From the NCBI GenBank assembly GCA_037576195.1, contig CM075104.1, forward strand, positions 21,592,211 to 21,656,210: 64,000 bases of DNA, written 5' to 3'. The position numbers and the translations under genes are program-made. Shown piece by piece: positions 21,774 through 33,671 of this stretch. The notes under the pieces are model-generated. The model was not told the DNA's origin, did not search any database, and saw only the letters and a program-made list of their open reading frames with translations. This DNA comes from Phytoseiulus persimilis. Lineage: Eukaryota; Arthropoda; Arachnida; Mesostigmata; Phytoseiidae. Every line of letters begins with the position of its first letter. Position 1 is the stretch's first letter.

Positions 21774-23978
21774 ATAGCTCTTCACGAGACACTCGTTCGT
21801 GGTTTGGCTTGCTTCGCCTCCGTATCCGACTCCATAGCAGCCTTCAATCGGATCTTACCCACGTAGCGTCTAGAGAAACCTTGATTGGAACGAGCGGTAC
21901 CGAATCAGAATAAATCGAGCGAACATCGCCATCTGATTCTCCGGAAGTCTGCGGAGTCCGTTGCATTCGAGACGGGCTCGCCGAGAATTTTTTCGAGCTG
22001 ATCGCATGATTGACGGTTACCTGCAACCGCGAAGTTTCGGAGTTAAACACAGCAGTGGAAATAGAAACGCGATTCCAACTCATGAGCTGGTCTCTGAGCT
22101 CGGATTTACCCTTTCTACCTGCCCGTGGGCGCGTACACTCAGGGATCATCCAGTTACGTCTCGTGGATTCATTGGAGGCCGGATATACACGGGGGAACTT
22201 TCACGCCGCTCAGCATCGGTTGGTCCTTCCTCGGAAAATATCTCTAACATCTGTATCCATCTCATACTGTGTGCTTAGACCAAACAGCTGTGTCGCGAAT
22301 CGATTCGCCATCAGGGGTCGAAAATCCTTACCCAAGGTTCTCTTGGGTTCCCCGAGCTATGATTCCTTCCTCTGTCCTCATTGGAACTGGTGTTGTCAAC
22401 GTTCCGGCTCAAGAACCGCCCTTGGTATTCGAAAATGAACGCAGGGGTTATGCTGGCGTGTCACCCCTTTAGTTCCTATTCGACATGCGCGTTGCTCGTC
22501 TCGCATGCCGCGCGAGACTGACAATGAGATGAGTACGAAATTCTAACGGGACCAGATCGGTAGGGATGATTCCTACCAGTAAGCGACGAATATCATCATC
22601 ACCTTCCATTCTCCCGTTATCGGTCCTGCCAATACGGCAACTAAGGAGATCGCGATTATCCACGCCCGATTCCTCGGTTCTAATCTGATTCTCACCCGCG
22701 ATTACTCCATCTACTTCCTTGGACTTCACTTCCCCATTCCAGTCCCGAAACTATCCCTCGAACGACTCCGACGTCGAGGTACAGTAGTAGGTTCGTCGTC
22801 TTGCTATGCAGGACAGCGGAACAGGCCAAGAAGCAGCAGTTCGGAAGGAAAAGCTCCATACCGCAAGCTCAATCAGTTGGCTTCCATCCTTTGATAGACA
22901 CCGCCAGGAGCAAACCTCGTGGGTCCTAAATGGCAGGTGGACCGTTCTTCCGAGGAACTCGGTATTTCTGCAGATTCCCAGAGTTCAGGGAAGCCAGGAG
23001 TTGCATCCAGATAGGATGATGGAACGCCTCGAAGCGGAACCCCGTCATTGGTTGTTTCTGTAGCCTCATGATCGCAGGTATGGAAAGACGGAAACATTAG
23101 GAAATCCAACCGCACGGTTCCTCGACCAGACCGCGTCAACGAAGCAGACGCTCCTTCCGAGCTCCAAACCGCTGATTCAGCTCAGGATCAGGAAATAAGT
23201 CAGCATGAACAGGCCCGATTGGCCAATTTTAGCGCATGAACAGTTATCCGGCATAGCCACCGTCATACCATATGTAAAGAGGTCTTCAGACCGATTGCAA
23301 ATCCAAGCCTTTCACGGTCATCGGACGCAGCCACTCCCGGGGCAAGCCCTATGGTGGAGCGGTTCCAAAAAAGAATGAAACCCTGAGTTTCTATTTGAAA
23401 GAATGTGGCATGGGTACAACTGTTATTCTCGCTCTCAAACATTGCTCGCAAATGACGAACAGGAAACTCATATCGCTTCGGCGAGGTAAGAATTATGGTG
23501 GGCTGTGGCTTGTTGGCAGATCAAGTGGCTGTATTGACAAGATCGCCGCCGGCGGTATCCGCATTAGATGACTAAACGCCCCAGAGCTATCCGCGGAAAT
23601 TATGTTCTTCTGTGATTGTTCAGTACAGTATTTTGACTTGCTGGTGGGAAGGGCCTAGAAAATCAGGAAAGGGATTTTCAAGGATTGATCTGGATCTCTC
23701 AACGGCACTGCAACGCAACTGAGCTTCTAGGTCACACGAACATCAACGGCTGTCCATCGAAAGTATCGCTTCGTCTCTTGACACCGGAATCCTTTGAGAT
23801 CGGAGAGAGCTTTTCCAGCTTCAAGCAGGATCGAGCTACGGATAGCATCGGATACGCCGAAGGAATCATGATTGAAGCTCTGCGCATCGGAAGAATGCCG
23901 TTCTATTGCACGTCCGATGTTTCCCAGCGAGCCATTCAAGCACACGGTTCTGGCTAGAGACTTCTCCTAACGCAATAA
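21774..23978. other. No supported gene
   Basis: Short open frames only, without domains or coherent splice sites. ATAGC at 21774-21778 is the right target duplication of the retrotransposon. Confidence 0.45.
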
Positions 23979-23984
23979 TTTATT
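23979..23984 (-). terminator. Polyadenylation signal of cuticle gene
   Basis: AATAAA on the minus strand, about 110 bp past the stop codon at 24093. Confidence 0.6.
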
Positions 23985-24092
23985 CAGAGGTTGAGAATAT
24001 ACAGTGGAAAATCATCAACAGAAGGCATCGCAAGCAGGCGATATCACAGTGGTTCAGTTTGAAAAATAAGTCCCCCTATTCAATCTCTCAAA

Positions 24093-25117
24093 TCAATAGT
24101 GGTGTCCGTAGGCGAGAGGAGCCTTGGCGAGGACGGGCGCAGCAGCGTAAGAAGCGATGGGAGCAGCAGCTACGGCCTTGACAGCGAGTGGAGCAGCAGC
24201 TACGGCCTTAACAGCGAGGGGAGCAGCGTTGTAAACAGCGGCAGCAGGGGCAGATGAAGCGGTTCCAGGCTCGTTGGTGTGAACGGAAGCACGGAAACCA
24301 GCGGCATCAGCGACGTAGTCGACGCGGCGCGAGATTCCGCGAGCATCAGTGAAAGAGTAGGATCCCTTCTTGTTGTTGTAAGCGTCAGAGACCTCGTGGC
24401 GGGACTGCTTGGTTCCGTACTCATCAACGGAGTCGTAACCGAATTGGTAGGGCTGAGGAGCGTAAGCTACAGCGGCCTTGGCGACAACGGGAGCAGCGGC
24501 GTATTTCGCAACGGGAGCGGCAGCGGCGTAGGCGAGAGGGGCAGCATGAGCGATGGGAGCGGCATGAGCGTGGCTGAGAGCAGGAGCAGCATGAGCGTAT
24601 CCGAGAGCGGGAGCAGCATGAGCGTAGCTAGGAGCGGCATGAGCGTAGCTAGGAGCGGCATGAGCGTAGCCGAGAGCGGGAGCGGCGACCTTGGCGATGG
24701 GGGCGGCATGAGCGTAGCTCAGGGGAGCTGCATGGGCCACGTGAGCGGTGTGTGCGATGGGGGCCGCATGGGCGTAGCTGATGGTCGGAGCGGCATGAGC
24801 GTATTTGAGAGCGGGAGCGGCATGAGCGTATTTGAGAGCGGGAGCAGCATGCGCATAACCGAGAGCCGGAGCGGCGTGCGCGTATCCGAGAGCAGGGGCG
24901 GCGTGAGCGTACCCGAGAGCGGGAGCCGCGTGAGCGATTGCTCCGTAAGCGGGAGCGGCGATAGCTCCGGCATGAGCGGCGGCAACAGCCGCGGAGGCAA
25001 CGATAACCTGGAGAGAGAAATTATCAGTTAACATCCATCGGACCCATGGAGAAACAGCACAGGAGAGGACTGCATTGTAACCTCCAGAGCAGAGGTCGAC
25101 AGTACCTTAGAGAACAT
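24093..25117 (-). CDS. RR-type cuticle protein, Ala/Pro-rich, 308 aa
   Basis: Exon 1 (25106-25117) encodes MFSK. A 98-bp phase-0 intron (25008-25105, GTACTG to CTCCAG) follows, then exon 2 (24093-25007). The short first exon matches three other cuticle genes here and completes the signal peptide (MFSKVIVASAAVAAAHAGAI). Residues about 30-185 are low-complexity repeats built on GYAHAAPAL, SYAHAAP and KYAHAAPAL. Residues about 190-253 are a Rebers-Riddiford chitin-binding domain (PF00379) with YQFGYDSVDEYG, GSYSFTDARG and VDYVADAAGF. The C-terminus is AAPVLAKAPLAYGHHY. The domain binds chitin and the protein is expected to be a structural component of the exoskeleton. The repeat composition differs from the 43.5 and 47.1 kb paralogues, so this is an older copy. 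Family assignment is secure; stage or tissue of expression cannot be told. Confidence 0.95.
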
Positions 25118-25170
25118 GTTCAATGATACTGTTGAACGGCTTCTTCTGTTGAGGAGAGCTTCGATTCGCC

Positions 25171-25186
25171 GGCCTTATATTCGGCC
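25171..25186 (-). promoter_or_regulatory. TATA box in inverted repeat, cuticle gene
   Basis: GGCC arms flank an 8-bp TATA core (minus strand GAATATAA). It lies about 55-70 bp upstream of the start codon at 25117. Confidence 0.7.
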
Positions 25187-28009
25187 AGAAGGAAGGGCAG
25201 AAGTTTAGCCCCACCCGGCATCCGCTACCCCTCGGGCGGTCACCGAAGGCAACAGTCCAAATTCAAATCAGGCCATCCGTACATCTAATTCGGGTGTGGA
25301 TTTGGTAGCATGTCTGCCATTCGAAGAGCAAGTTGCGCACTCGATTGTACGGAGCTCGGGTTCCTGGGCACTTGAGGTCTGGGTCTTCTATGCCTCGAAT
25401 CCTCATCTGGTCTGGCTCCTGCTTGCCAGTTGAAAGGACGAGAGCGGACACTTGAAGCCAATCAAGACGATGTACCCACTTGCTCCGTGTGGACTGCAGC
25501 CAGAAAGACTCCCAACGATACTGCAACTTCGCAAGCAGGAGGCTGTTCCTGATCGAATCTAATCGTTCATCAGACAGAATGCAGATATACTTCCTGAAAA
25601 AGGCAGGAGTGCCCTCAAATCCAATACTTCGATCGGGGAAACCCTGGAAGTTCTCCATCGTTCTCTCACAGACACGAGGAGGGCCCACGAGGGATGATGA
25701 CTCCAATTTCGAAGTTTCCCTTCGCCATCTTTGCCTATGCATTCAGTTGAGTTCCAGGCTTGAAACCCTGTTTACTGGACGTCATGTACCCGTACCGCCT
25801 CCGGGACTCGGCGTGTTTGACATGGCGGTCATGCCATGCAGGCTCACCGACCCATTCGCCCGCGATTCTTTCTCTGCGTTATCACAGCTCTTCGCTGTTT
25901 GCCAGTTCTTGTGTGTAGGTTCGCAAAATTCGATTACGTTGGCGAGGCTCTCTGTCGCTCGACTCTCAGAGCCCTTTGAATTTTGATAGCAGCCGAGAAG
26001 CGTGTAGGAGTTTGCAGTAAACAGATTGGAAGATATTCCATTGACAGTGTTCTTAACACAGTTCTCAACGACTCAATTCCGTATATGTGTCCAATTCCGG
26101 AGCGCCTCGGGGCACACAGAAAATAACAATCACAGAAAGGATCGTTTTGTGAATGCTGACCAGTCTCTCGTTCTCCATGCAAGGAGGGGAATCCTCGTTA
26201 TGACACAAATGGGACTGTCAACGTCGGCATGGTCACCGGGGCAACAAAAGTTCTCCGAAGCGCGAATAAATCCCGCGTGTGATGGTAGCCAACGGCATGA
26301 AACTGGATTCCGACGAGGAGCGTAGAACATCGAGCTCGTCTGTAAACCAATGAAGAGCCTAAAGAAGCCACTGAAGAGGCATCGCTCGCAAGCCAGGTGT
26401 CCCGTGCTGTCGCAAGTGAGTCATGAGGAGGCCTAGGAAGGGAAGAGCGGGGGGCGGTAGCAACTGCTCCCAGGATCGAGTGCGATGCTCCTTCTGAGAA
26501 TCGTAGTTCGAATCGCTGAGTAGCGAACGATTGTGGATCCTGAACTCCTCTGGGCTTCAAGGCAGGACTCCACGGGGATCGGAGGCACTGTCCGGAACAA
26601 AGCGGGCAGATCATTTCAGATTTCGTGTTGCTCAATAAAAATACAGACGTACACGCAGACACGGTTGAGGAATCGAATGTTCCGATAAGCGACAAAGCTC
26701 TCATATGCCGATTGCTTTGCCCGGTCCGGATCGAAGCCGACGAAAAGTTCTGGGGACCCATGGACAACGTTCAAAATTCGCGATGATTATTTCTTCTGGC
26801 ACCTTGTGAGAGCTGACATCTGTTTCGGAGAGCTCGACGGATCAAATTCGACGATTCTAGGTAATCTACGAAGTTGTACGGAATATCTCGCTATGTATAT
26901 GTGCCTCACGGCATCGGTCCGTGGAGCCGAACAGCATCACGGATTCCAGTATTCCCACACCTGAAAGCCCCATGGAAACGCAGATTGCTCCGTCCCTCGG
27001 GGTCGGTGGACTCGAATCAGGAATCTCAACAGTGTAGCGTTGGCCAACGAACTTTATCAGTTCCTCGCGATACCGACTCCCCCTCCGAGGAGAGTGACGT
27101 TCACCAAGTTTGGAAACTCCCTGTACCGAATGTGAGAGGACTGTGTGAAAGGATTCATAGACGACTGGCTCTTCGACGCGAGAGGAGTGGGTGAGGGCGA
27201 CAGTCGGGCGTCTGACAGTCGGCCATCTGAGAGCCGGGCAAGTGATACCTGACCGTGGCTCCACGGCAGCGAATAGTGCGGTCTCCTTCCGGGATTCTAA
27301 AGGTGGGAAGAAGGCCGCTAGGACGGAGGACGGATGCTCACTATACTTCCGGGGATCTTTCGAGAGCTAGATTGGATGGCTTGTATAGATGAGAAGCACG
27401 ATGATGAATGAGATGATGCAGCTCACGAGGAAAGTCAAGCAGGAAACATCTTCTTGGTATCGGTCTTGGTATCGATGATACCAGCGAGGGACTTGCATAA
27501 AACGTGGAATGACGATTGAGAGGCACCGATCTGTTCATGATCACAGCAGCGATATTCTCATGAGTTTGACCCATTGGATCGCGAGGAAGTTTGCTTCTCG
27601 TGGTTAGGACCCTGTAGAAGTGACTTTACCCTCTGTGAATTGAAATTGTTGTAAATTGAAGCGATTCAGAACATCCTCTAATTACCATTGTGATTATGCC
27701 ATGGTCTCTTTGGGGTAGCCGAAGACGACAGTAGGAAAAAACTGTACACGGGGAGAGATGAAGCGCGGGAAGTGTGAGAGACGCCGTGGAGATCGAAGAG
27801 AGTTACTCGGGCCTGGAGTTCGAAACTTCTTCAGTCTTGGCGGCGGAGAGAGCCCAATTGTGGGCGACGGGCTCCAAGATCGTTGATGGTGATGGGAGTA
27901 CGGGATATAGCGAGCTAGATCCGTATCCGAGCTGCTCGAATTGAGGAGGGTAGACAATCGAATCCTTGATGGAGGATTGTGTCTATCTTGCTCTTCCGAT
28001 GGAAGGTAT
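25187..28009. other. Mostly unassigned; one exon candidate
   Basis: A 114-bp stretch at 25480-25593 (minus) has a strong acceptor (TTTTTCAG), a GTGGGT donor and an open frame (RNSLLLAKLQYRWESF), but I could not link it to other exons. The remaining open frames are not convincing. Confidence 0.35.
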
Positions 28010-28271
28010 CCATGTTTCTCGCCACGGAGGCTGCAGCGACGTGAGGAAGAGGAGCAGCACTTGCGTATCCGCACGGGTCAGAAGCAGCAAGAGGGATCGG
28101 GAAGATAGCCGGAGCGGCGAGACCATACAAAGAAACGGCAGCAGCGGCAAGACCGTATGAACGAATAGCGGGAGCGGCGAGTCCGTACGAAGGAATGGCC
28201 GGAGCGGCGATAAAGTCAGAGTTGCCGGTTGGCATTGTTGTCGCCGAAAGCCGTTTCAGAAACGATGATAT
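28010..28271 (-). pseudogene. Truncated cuticle gene fragment
   Basis: The region starts at an acceptor (TTGCAG) with IIVSETAF where intact genes have VIVASAAV. A frameshift follows, then Ala/Pro repeats with GLAAPAI and GYASAAPLPHVAAA. These resemble the 39.2 kb gene (GYGLAAP, GYASGAPLAYAAAAP). No Rebers-Riddiford domain and no clear exon 1 were found. The fragment is 5'-biased, as left by a partial duplication. Confidence 0.65.
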
Positions 28272-31200
28272 CTGCAACAGTTTCAGCCACACACGATAGA
28301 TAAGAACGCCGGCGGCCTCTGACTGGGCCGATGAACGTTGACTCGTCATCATGAGATTCGTCAGCTTTTTCAATCAGCCTGGTCTGGTCGTAAAATTCAG
28401 GACCGGAACAAGAGTTATATCGGGTGCGAGCTCGGTTGAATATACATGATTCGACCTGTTGAGGGGCTCCGCAAATGTTGGGGAGACTCGTTAGCCGCTT
28501 CGAGATCACTCGCAATCCAGCGTGAGACTCACAGCTGGCCAGCGCTGTAGCGGAAGCGTCGTGATGATGGTCAGACAGAAGAAGCTGTTGCAACATAGCC
28601 TCATAACGGAATACGCGAATTGTTTCTGACAAGCCCGTTCGAATTTGTGGTAATCATGGCTGGATACCTGTTATAGACGGCACATGTTCTCGGGAAACGA
28701 GCGGTTTCCTGGGAACCCTTTTCCTCGGGTTACATCCATCCATTCGGCTCCTCGACTTTCGGTCCGTCAACCGACATTCACTAGTCTGGGACAGTCTGAG
28801 AATCCAGAGACCAACAAATGCAAAGATCGGATGATGGGCTCCCTGTGACCGCATGCTGAGTTTCCTATCTCATCTGGATGATTTTGAATGTCGCCCGCCG
28901 CTTGAAAGATTGAAGAAGGAAGGGAGTACCCCAAACTCGACGCGGCCATCTGGTGCGGCTCGTTGGATCAGAGAACCTGAAGATGAAGCTGCGCTTGAGA
29001 TGATTTTAGTTTCTAAGTGTGTTTCGGTGAATCTGACTCCAGCTAGGGCCGTGAACAAACCCGCCCTCTGATCAGGATGAACGATTCCTTCCAGGAGGAG
29101 GCGTCGATTTATCATATCACCTCAAAGCAGCACACTGACTTTCAAAGTACCACGACGGACGCTGCTTCACATATCGTACTTCCAACATATCTGCGGGGAA
29201 ACGTCCCCGAGCTCCCATATCGGGCTCACTATGGACGCACTAGGTTTTGGAGCTCGGGTGAAAAAGCTGCGAATACGCTATCCGACGTCGACGGATATGG
29301 CTTCTCAGTGAGTCAAACTCTGACGTCATTTCATGCTCAGTTGGTGAGGATGAGTATCAGCACGCACTCACTCGAACATAAAGGTACTGACTTTTGAGCC
29401 GCGTAAGAGGTTTCCATAGAGCGACGGAGAGCCCTGATAGGCTCTAGTTTACAACTCGGTCCGAGCACTGTAGGTTGATATGCTCGCTTTTTTCCGCCCC
29501 AGGTCCACCTCGACGTATCCCGCTTCAAAGCGGGAGCCACTGGCGAGTTCTCACCGGGATTTTCGACGAAAGCCTGCCCGACTAAGCTGTCGTTCCCTGA
29601 TTTCGGGATTGTTTTCTCTCACAAGGCTTGGGAGACTGTAGGATCCTTCCCTGTCGATGTTTTCCTCGCAATATTTCAGGGGCGGGATCACGTCATCCTG
29701 TCGATGACAGGGGAAGGTGCCCTCCCACGTTCAGAGTTCCCCCCTGCCTTCCATTAGATCTTTGGTGATCGGTTGCCATAGGAACCTCTTGTGAAAGAGC
29801 GTTACCGTTTATCGGATTCAACACCCCAGCCGCAAAATCGCAAGTAACCTCTCCAAGATTCCTCCCTCGAGTACTGCCTAACCCCTTTGCCGCTTGAAGT
29901 TTCTCACTCGCGTCAAGTCACTCAGATACAAAATTAAAATGGAGGCCGCTGAGGGATGAATACGATGCTTTCATATACTGAGCGACAGCTCGTCTTCGAA
30001 TGGGAGACGAGACGAATCAAGACTGATCGCATACTTGCTGGATTCTAGGAGCGCGTCGGAGAGAATCGACATGGCTCACCTGTGGGAAACCTGATAGGAC
30101 AAGGAACGCTAGAACTCATCACAAGCGACGATAATCAAACTCTTGTTTGAGAAGGAAACAGCAGAGGAGGAACACCATGGCCCGCGCATATCGGATATAC
30201 TAGCAACCGACAGGACATTGCGCCGGGGATAGCCAACGAGCCCAATAACGATTTGTCCCATCTACGAGAGGCCCGAATAGTATCCTGGAATGGAGGGGAA
30301 TGTAAAAAAAACACAAATCTGAGGATTCACAATCAGTGGACTTCTCTCTCCAGAGGATTCAGTTGTTTGCTGGGATCCGCTTACAAGGGACAGGGTGCCG
30401 AAACAACCCTCAATCCGATTCAGGTCCCGAATCCATATTCGATGGGAGGTCATATTTATGGACGTCTTCTTGAACTTTGGCCACGACTAAGTTATCAACG
30501 CCGGTTGTCTCAGGGGACCCGACATGAAGAGTTCTTCTTAATCAGACACTCCTCTCACTTACTGGGTTCGAGAAATAAGGGTTAGCATCAGGAATCAGGA
30601 CAGCATCCAGGTAGCTTGGGGTTGACGTCGAGGGGCCCGTCGCATATTAATTTCGGTGAATCGAATATGAGACCCGGAAGACAACTGATATCCACGGGCT
30701 CTCATTTCACGCAGCGTGTGAACATGGAGCACCCCGTCTGATGATCACAGCCCGTATAATGACAGCAGCGTATTTTTTCCGATTCGGGACCTCGATCTTG
30801 TGCGGTATTCCCCTGGCATCGTCGTAGGCCACCGATTGGTCGTTGGAAAACGCCTTTGGGGGGGGGGGGATTTGGTTCGGTTATCGAAGATGCGGGTCCA
30901 CTCCTCTCTAAGGCTACTGCCGCCGTGAGATATTTTGTCTTCCCCGACCGCACTCGAGTCGGTTGCTTTCCCAAAAACTGTTCGTCAGGTGAACGACGAG
31001 ATATTCAATTTCAGTAGTTCTTGGCAATTCAGCGAGGGTGTATCATAGCAATGGGCAAGGGCGCATTTAGATAGCTGATTCGTAAAGAAGAATTCCGGGT
31101 GCGAAAGCAATGTTTGCGACAGCCTCTGGTCCCAGCCAGATCTGGGAAACGGTTGATTCGGAGGCAACGAGTCCCCCAACTCGATGTTTCCCCGGTGACG

Positions 31201-33671
31201 ACTCAGCTGATTTCAAGCTATGTAGCGATCGCTTTGAAGTTCGCGGGAGGGAGAACAACCCCGAAATGAGCAGGTCGAACACGCATCGATATCGTTCAAG
31301 CCGTCAATTCATCAAAATTGAATCGGTTAGCTGAGCGCTTGTTTTCACCTCGGGCTCCATTTCTGCGAATCCACCGCCTACGTCACGGAGGTTGTTACTG
31401 AATCGGTCAAATTGCGAACGTCCTCGCTGATATCAGCGTAATGGTTCACGAGCCTACCAAGATCCTTGCACGAGGGTCATGCAGTCACTGTGGATTTTTA
31501 GAAAGATGTAATTCATACATCCCCTCACCTGGACTGGCTGATCGAGAAATCGACTATCTTCGCTCGGGCTCGGTTCTCAGTCGAGCCGCTAACACTTGGG
31601 TATTGCTATCGATCGGTCCCAACAGCTAGTCCCTGACGAACTTAGTTGGAGTGAAGAGCTGAGCTTCGTTCCAGGCTCTGCCGTTGAAAATACTGCACGC
31701 CAAACTCGCAGCAGTGCGAAAGCACTGCCTGTGCAGAATTCTTGATCGATCGCGAAGCACTCTGGAAGACGCATCTTCTAGTTACTAACCAAAGTCGGTT
31801 ATCAGTAGACCTATTTTCCCATATAACGGAAAATAGTACTTTCGTTGTAACGGAGAATCGATTCGGGAAAATGAATGGAAGACTTGCCATTTGTCCATAC
31901 TCTTTAGTACTTCTGAAGAACCGGCACCAGGGGCACCAAGAAACGAGGAACCATGGTCATCTCGCGCGGCTGTAGGGTGTTTGGATCCGGAGAGCGAATA
32001 TCCGTTCTCGGTCGCCGGGAAACAGAGAATACTCGGGAATTTCCAGCAAGAAGCTTCGTGTGATCGTTTCCACGCTCCGAGCGAGACGCTTTGCTCGACC
32101 TCTCTCTACGCGACGCGTCGCTGAATTTCTCGGACACTTCAAGCAGGACGCGAGCCGATTCACCCAATCCCTTTCAGGCTGCAAGTTAAATTACCATGAG
32201 GAGCCTCGCCGGTTTCTCTGACGCAACAAGCTTGACGCGTCTCAAGATGATTCGCTCGATCTCTTCATGGTGGACGATTCGTGATCCGTGCACTCCCTTC
32301 GACCATATGAGGTGGATCCAATTGGAACTTACATGAATATGTTCAGTCAAACATCTCTGTCAACATACATATATGTTCCTGTAAAGACCGCCTCTTCATA
32401 TTCTCGTGCCTGCAAATTCCACTCTCTCCTTCTCGATTGTGAGGTTATTGTGGAGTTCTAGAGTTCTGTTCCCATAGCGTCAGCAAATGCAGCACAAATA
32501 CGAGCATGATCATGAGCGCGTCCGGTAAGGCCTTATCAAATAGCCCGAGACCCGGTTCGCACTCCCAAAGTTTCATGGAAATACATGATTTGTCGTAGAA
32601 ATCCCCCAGATATCCACCAGCACCTTCGAGGGAATCTTTGAGCGACAGCATCAGCGAGATCGGAGTTCACACTTCACACACACACACACAGTACAGCCGC
32701 GTGAGATCACCGTAGTCTATTGTCTCCTGGTTCTCCTGGAACTGGTCCTTGAGAAGTACTGCAGAGTCAAACAGATTGGAAGTCTTCCATGTATTTTCCC
32801 GAATTAATTTTCCGTTGGTACGGGGATTCATTTTTCATTATAGCTACGTACCATGGCTTCCACCACAAAATCTGTACAAAAGAGGACTTTTACGTAGAAC
32901 GCAATGATGAACTAGGTCATTGGTCTCCTGCTCAATGGTCTCATTCATTTGATCTCGCATCCAGAGCTGCTGCTGAGTGAACCGTCGCAGAGCACGTGGA
33001 AACTTTGCTCCATCAGACTGGGAACGGAGTTCGAAGTGCAGAAATCATCCACTAGCATTCGGAGTCCCGATGAATTAATGGTTGGATCCCGTTAAGATGC
33101 TGATGCGAGCAGAATTCCGAGGATGGGGACCAGAGTCTGTGTATAACGCCTGTTCTCGCCTTCCTTGGTGTTTTCCAGCCTATGAGGCTCCTTGCCTGCA
33201 GTGAGCGTCTGAGTCTGCGCTGTCGATGTCGAAATAGGGGATTAGTTCACGAAAATCTCCTCTCATCAAACACCAACGTGACATTGCAGGGAGCAGCGAG
33301 AGCTGCGAGGACGAACTTCTCATAGTGAGAGCGCTGATCTCATCTCGAAGTGAAGATCCTGAATTGAGCTCTCGAACTTTTTCAAGCGTATCACTATACT
33401 CGAATTCCTGCCCTGGGAAGTCTATCCGTCTACGGGACGAAGCGATGCAATGGGTGCGCGCGGCCTGCGTCGTGCCAGACCTCGAAAACGACCTGGCGGA
33501 GAATGCTGTCTGAGTCGGCAAGCTCTCTTTTCCCTCTACAAGATGCCTCTCCTATCATTGACAATGGAGAAATTTCCAGGAGAGCTATGGATTGCTGAAA
33601 ACAGCTCCGATCTCTGAGGGTTGCTCTAATTTTTTGACCGCCACCGTATCTCTGATCTCTCTCCGGGGTGA
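28272..33671. other. No supported gene
   Basis: About 5.4 kb with only short unrecognised open frames. It contains a G12 tract (30858-30869) and a CA repeat near 32680. Confidence 0.4.

Noticed and set aside
24279-25031. 250-codon plus-strand Ser/Gly-rich ORF over the 24 kb cuticle gene
   Set aside because: Same repeat-shadow effect; no domain.
26198-26767. 189-codon minus-strand ORF
   Set aside because: No domain, irregular composition and no splice context.
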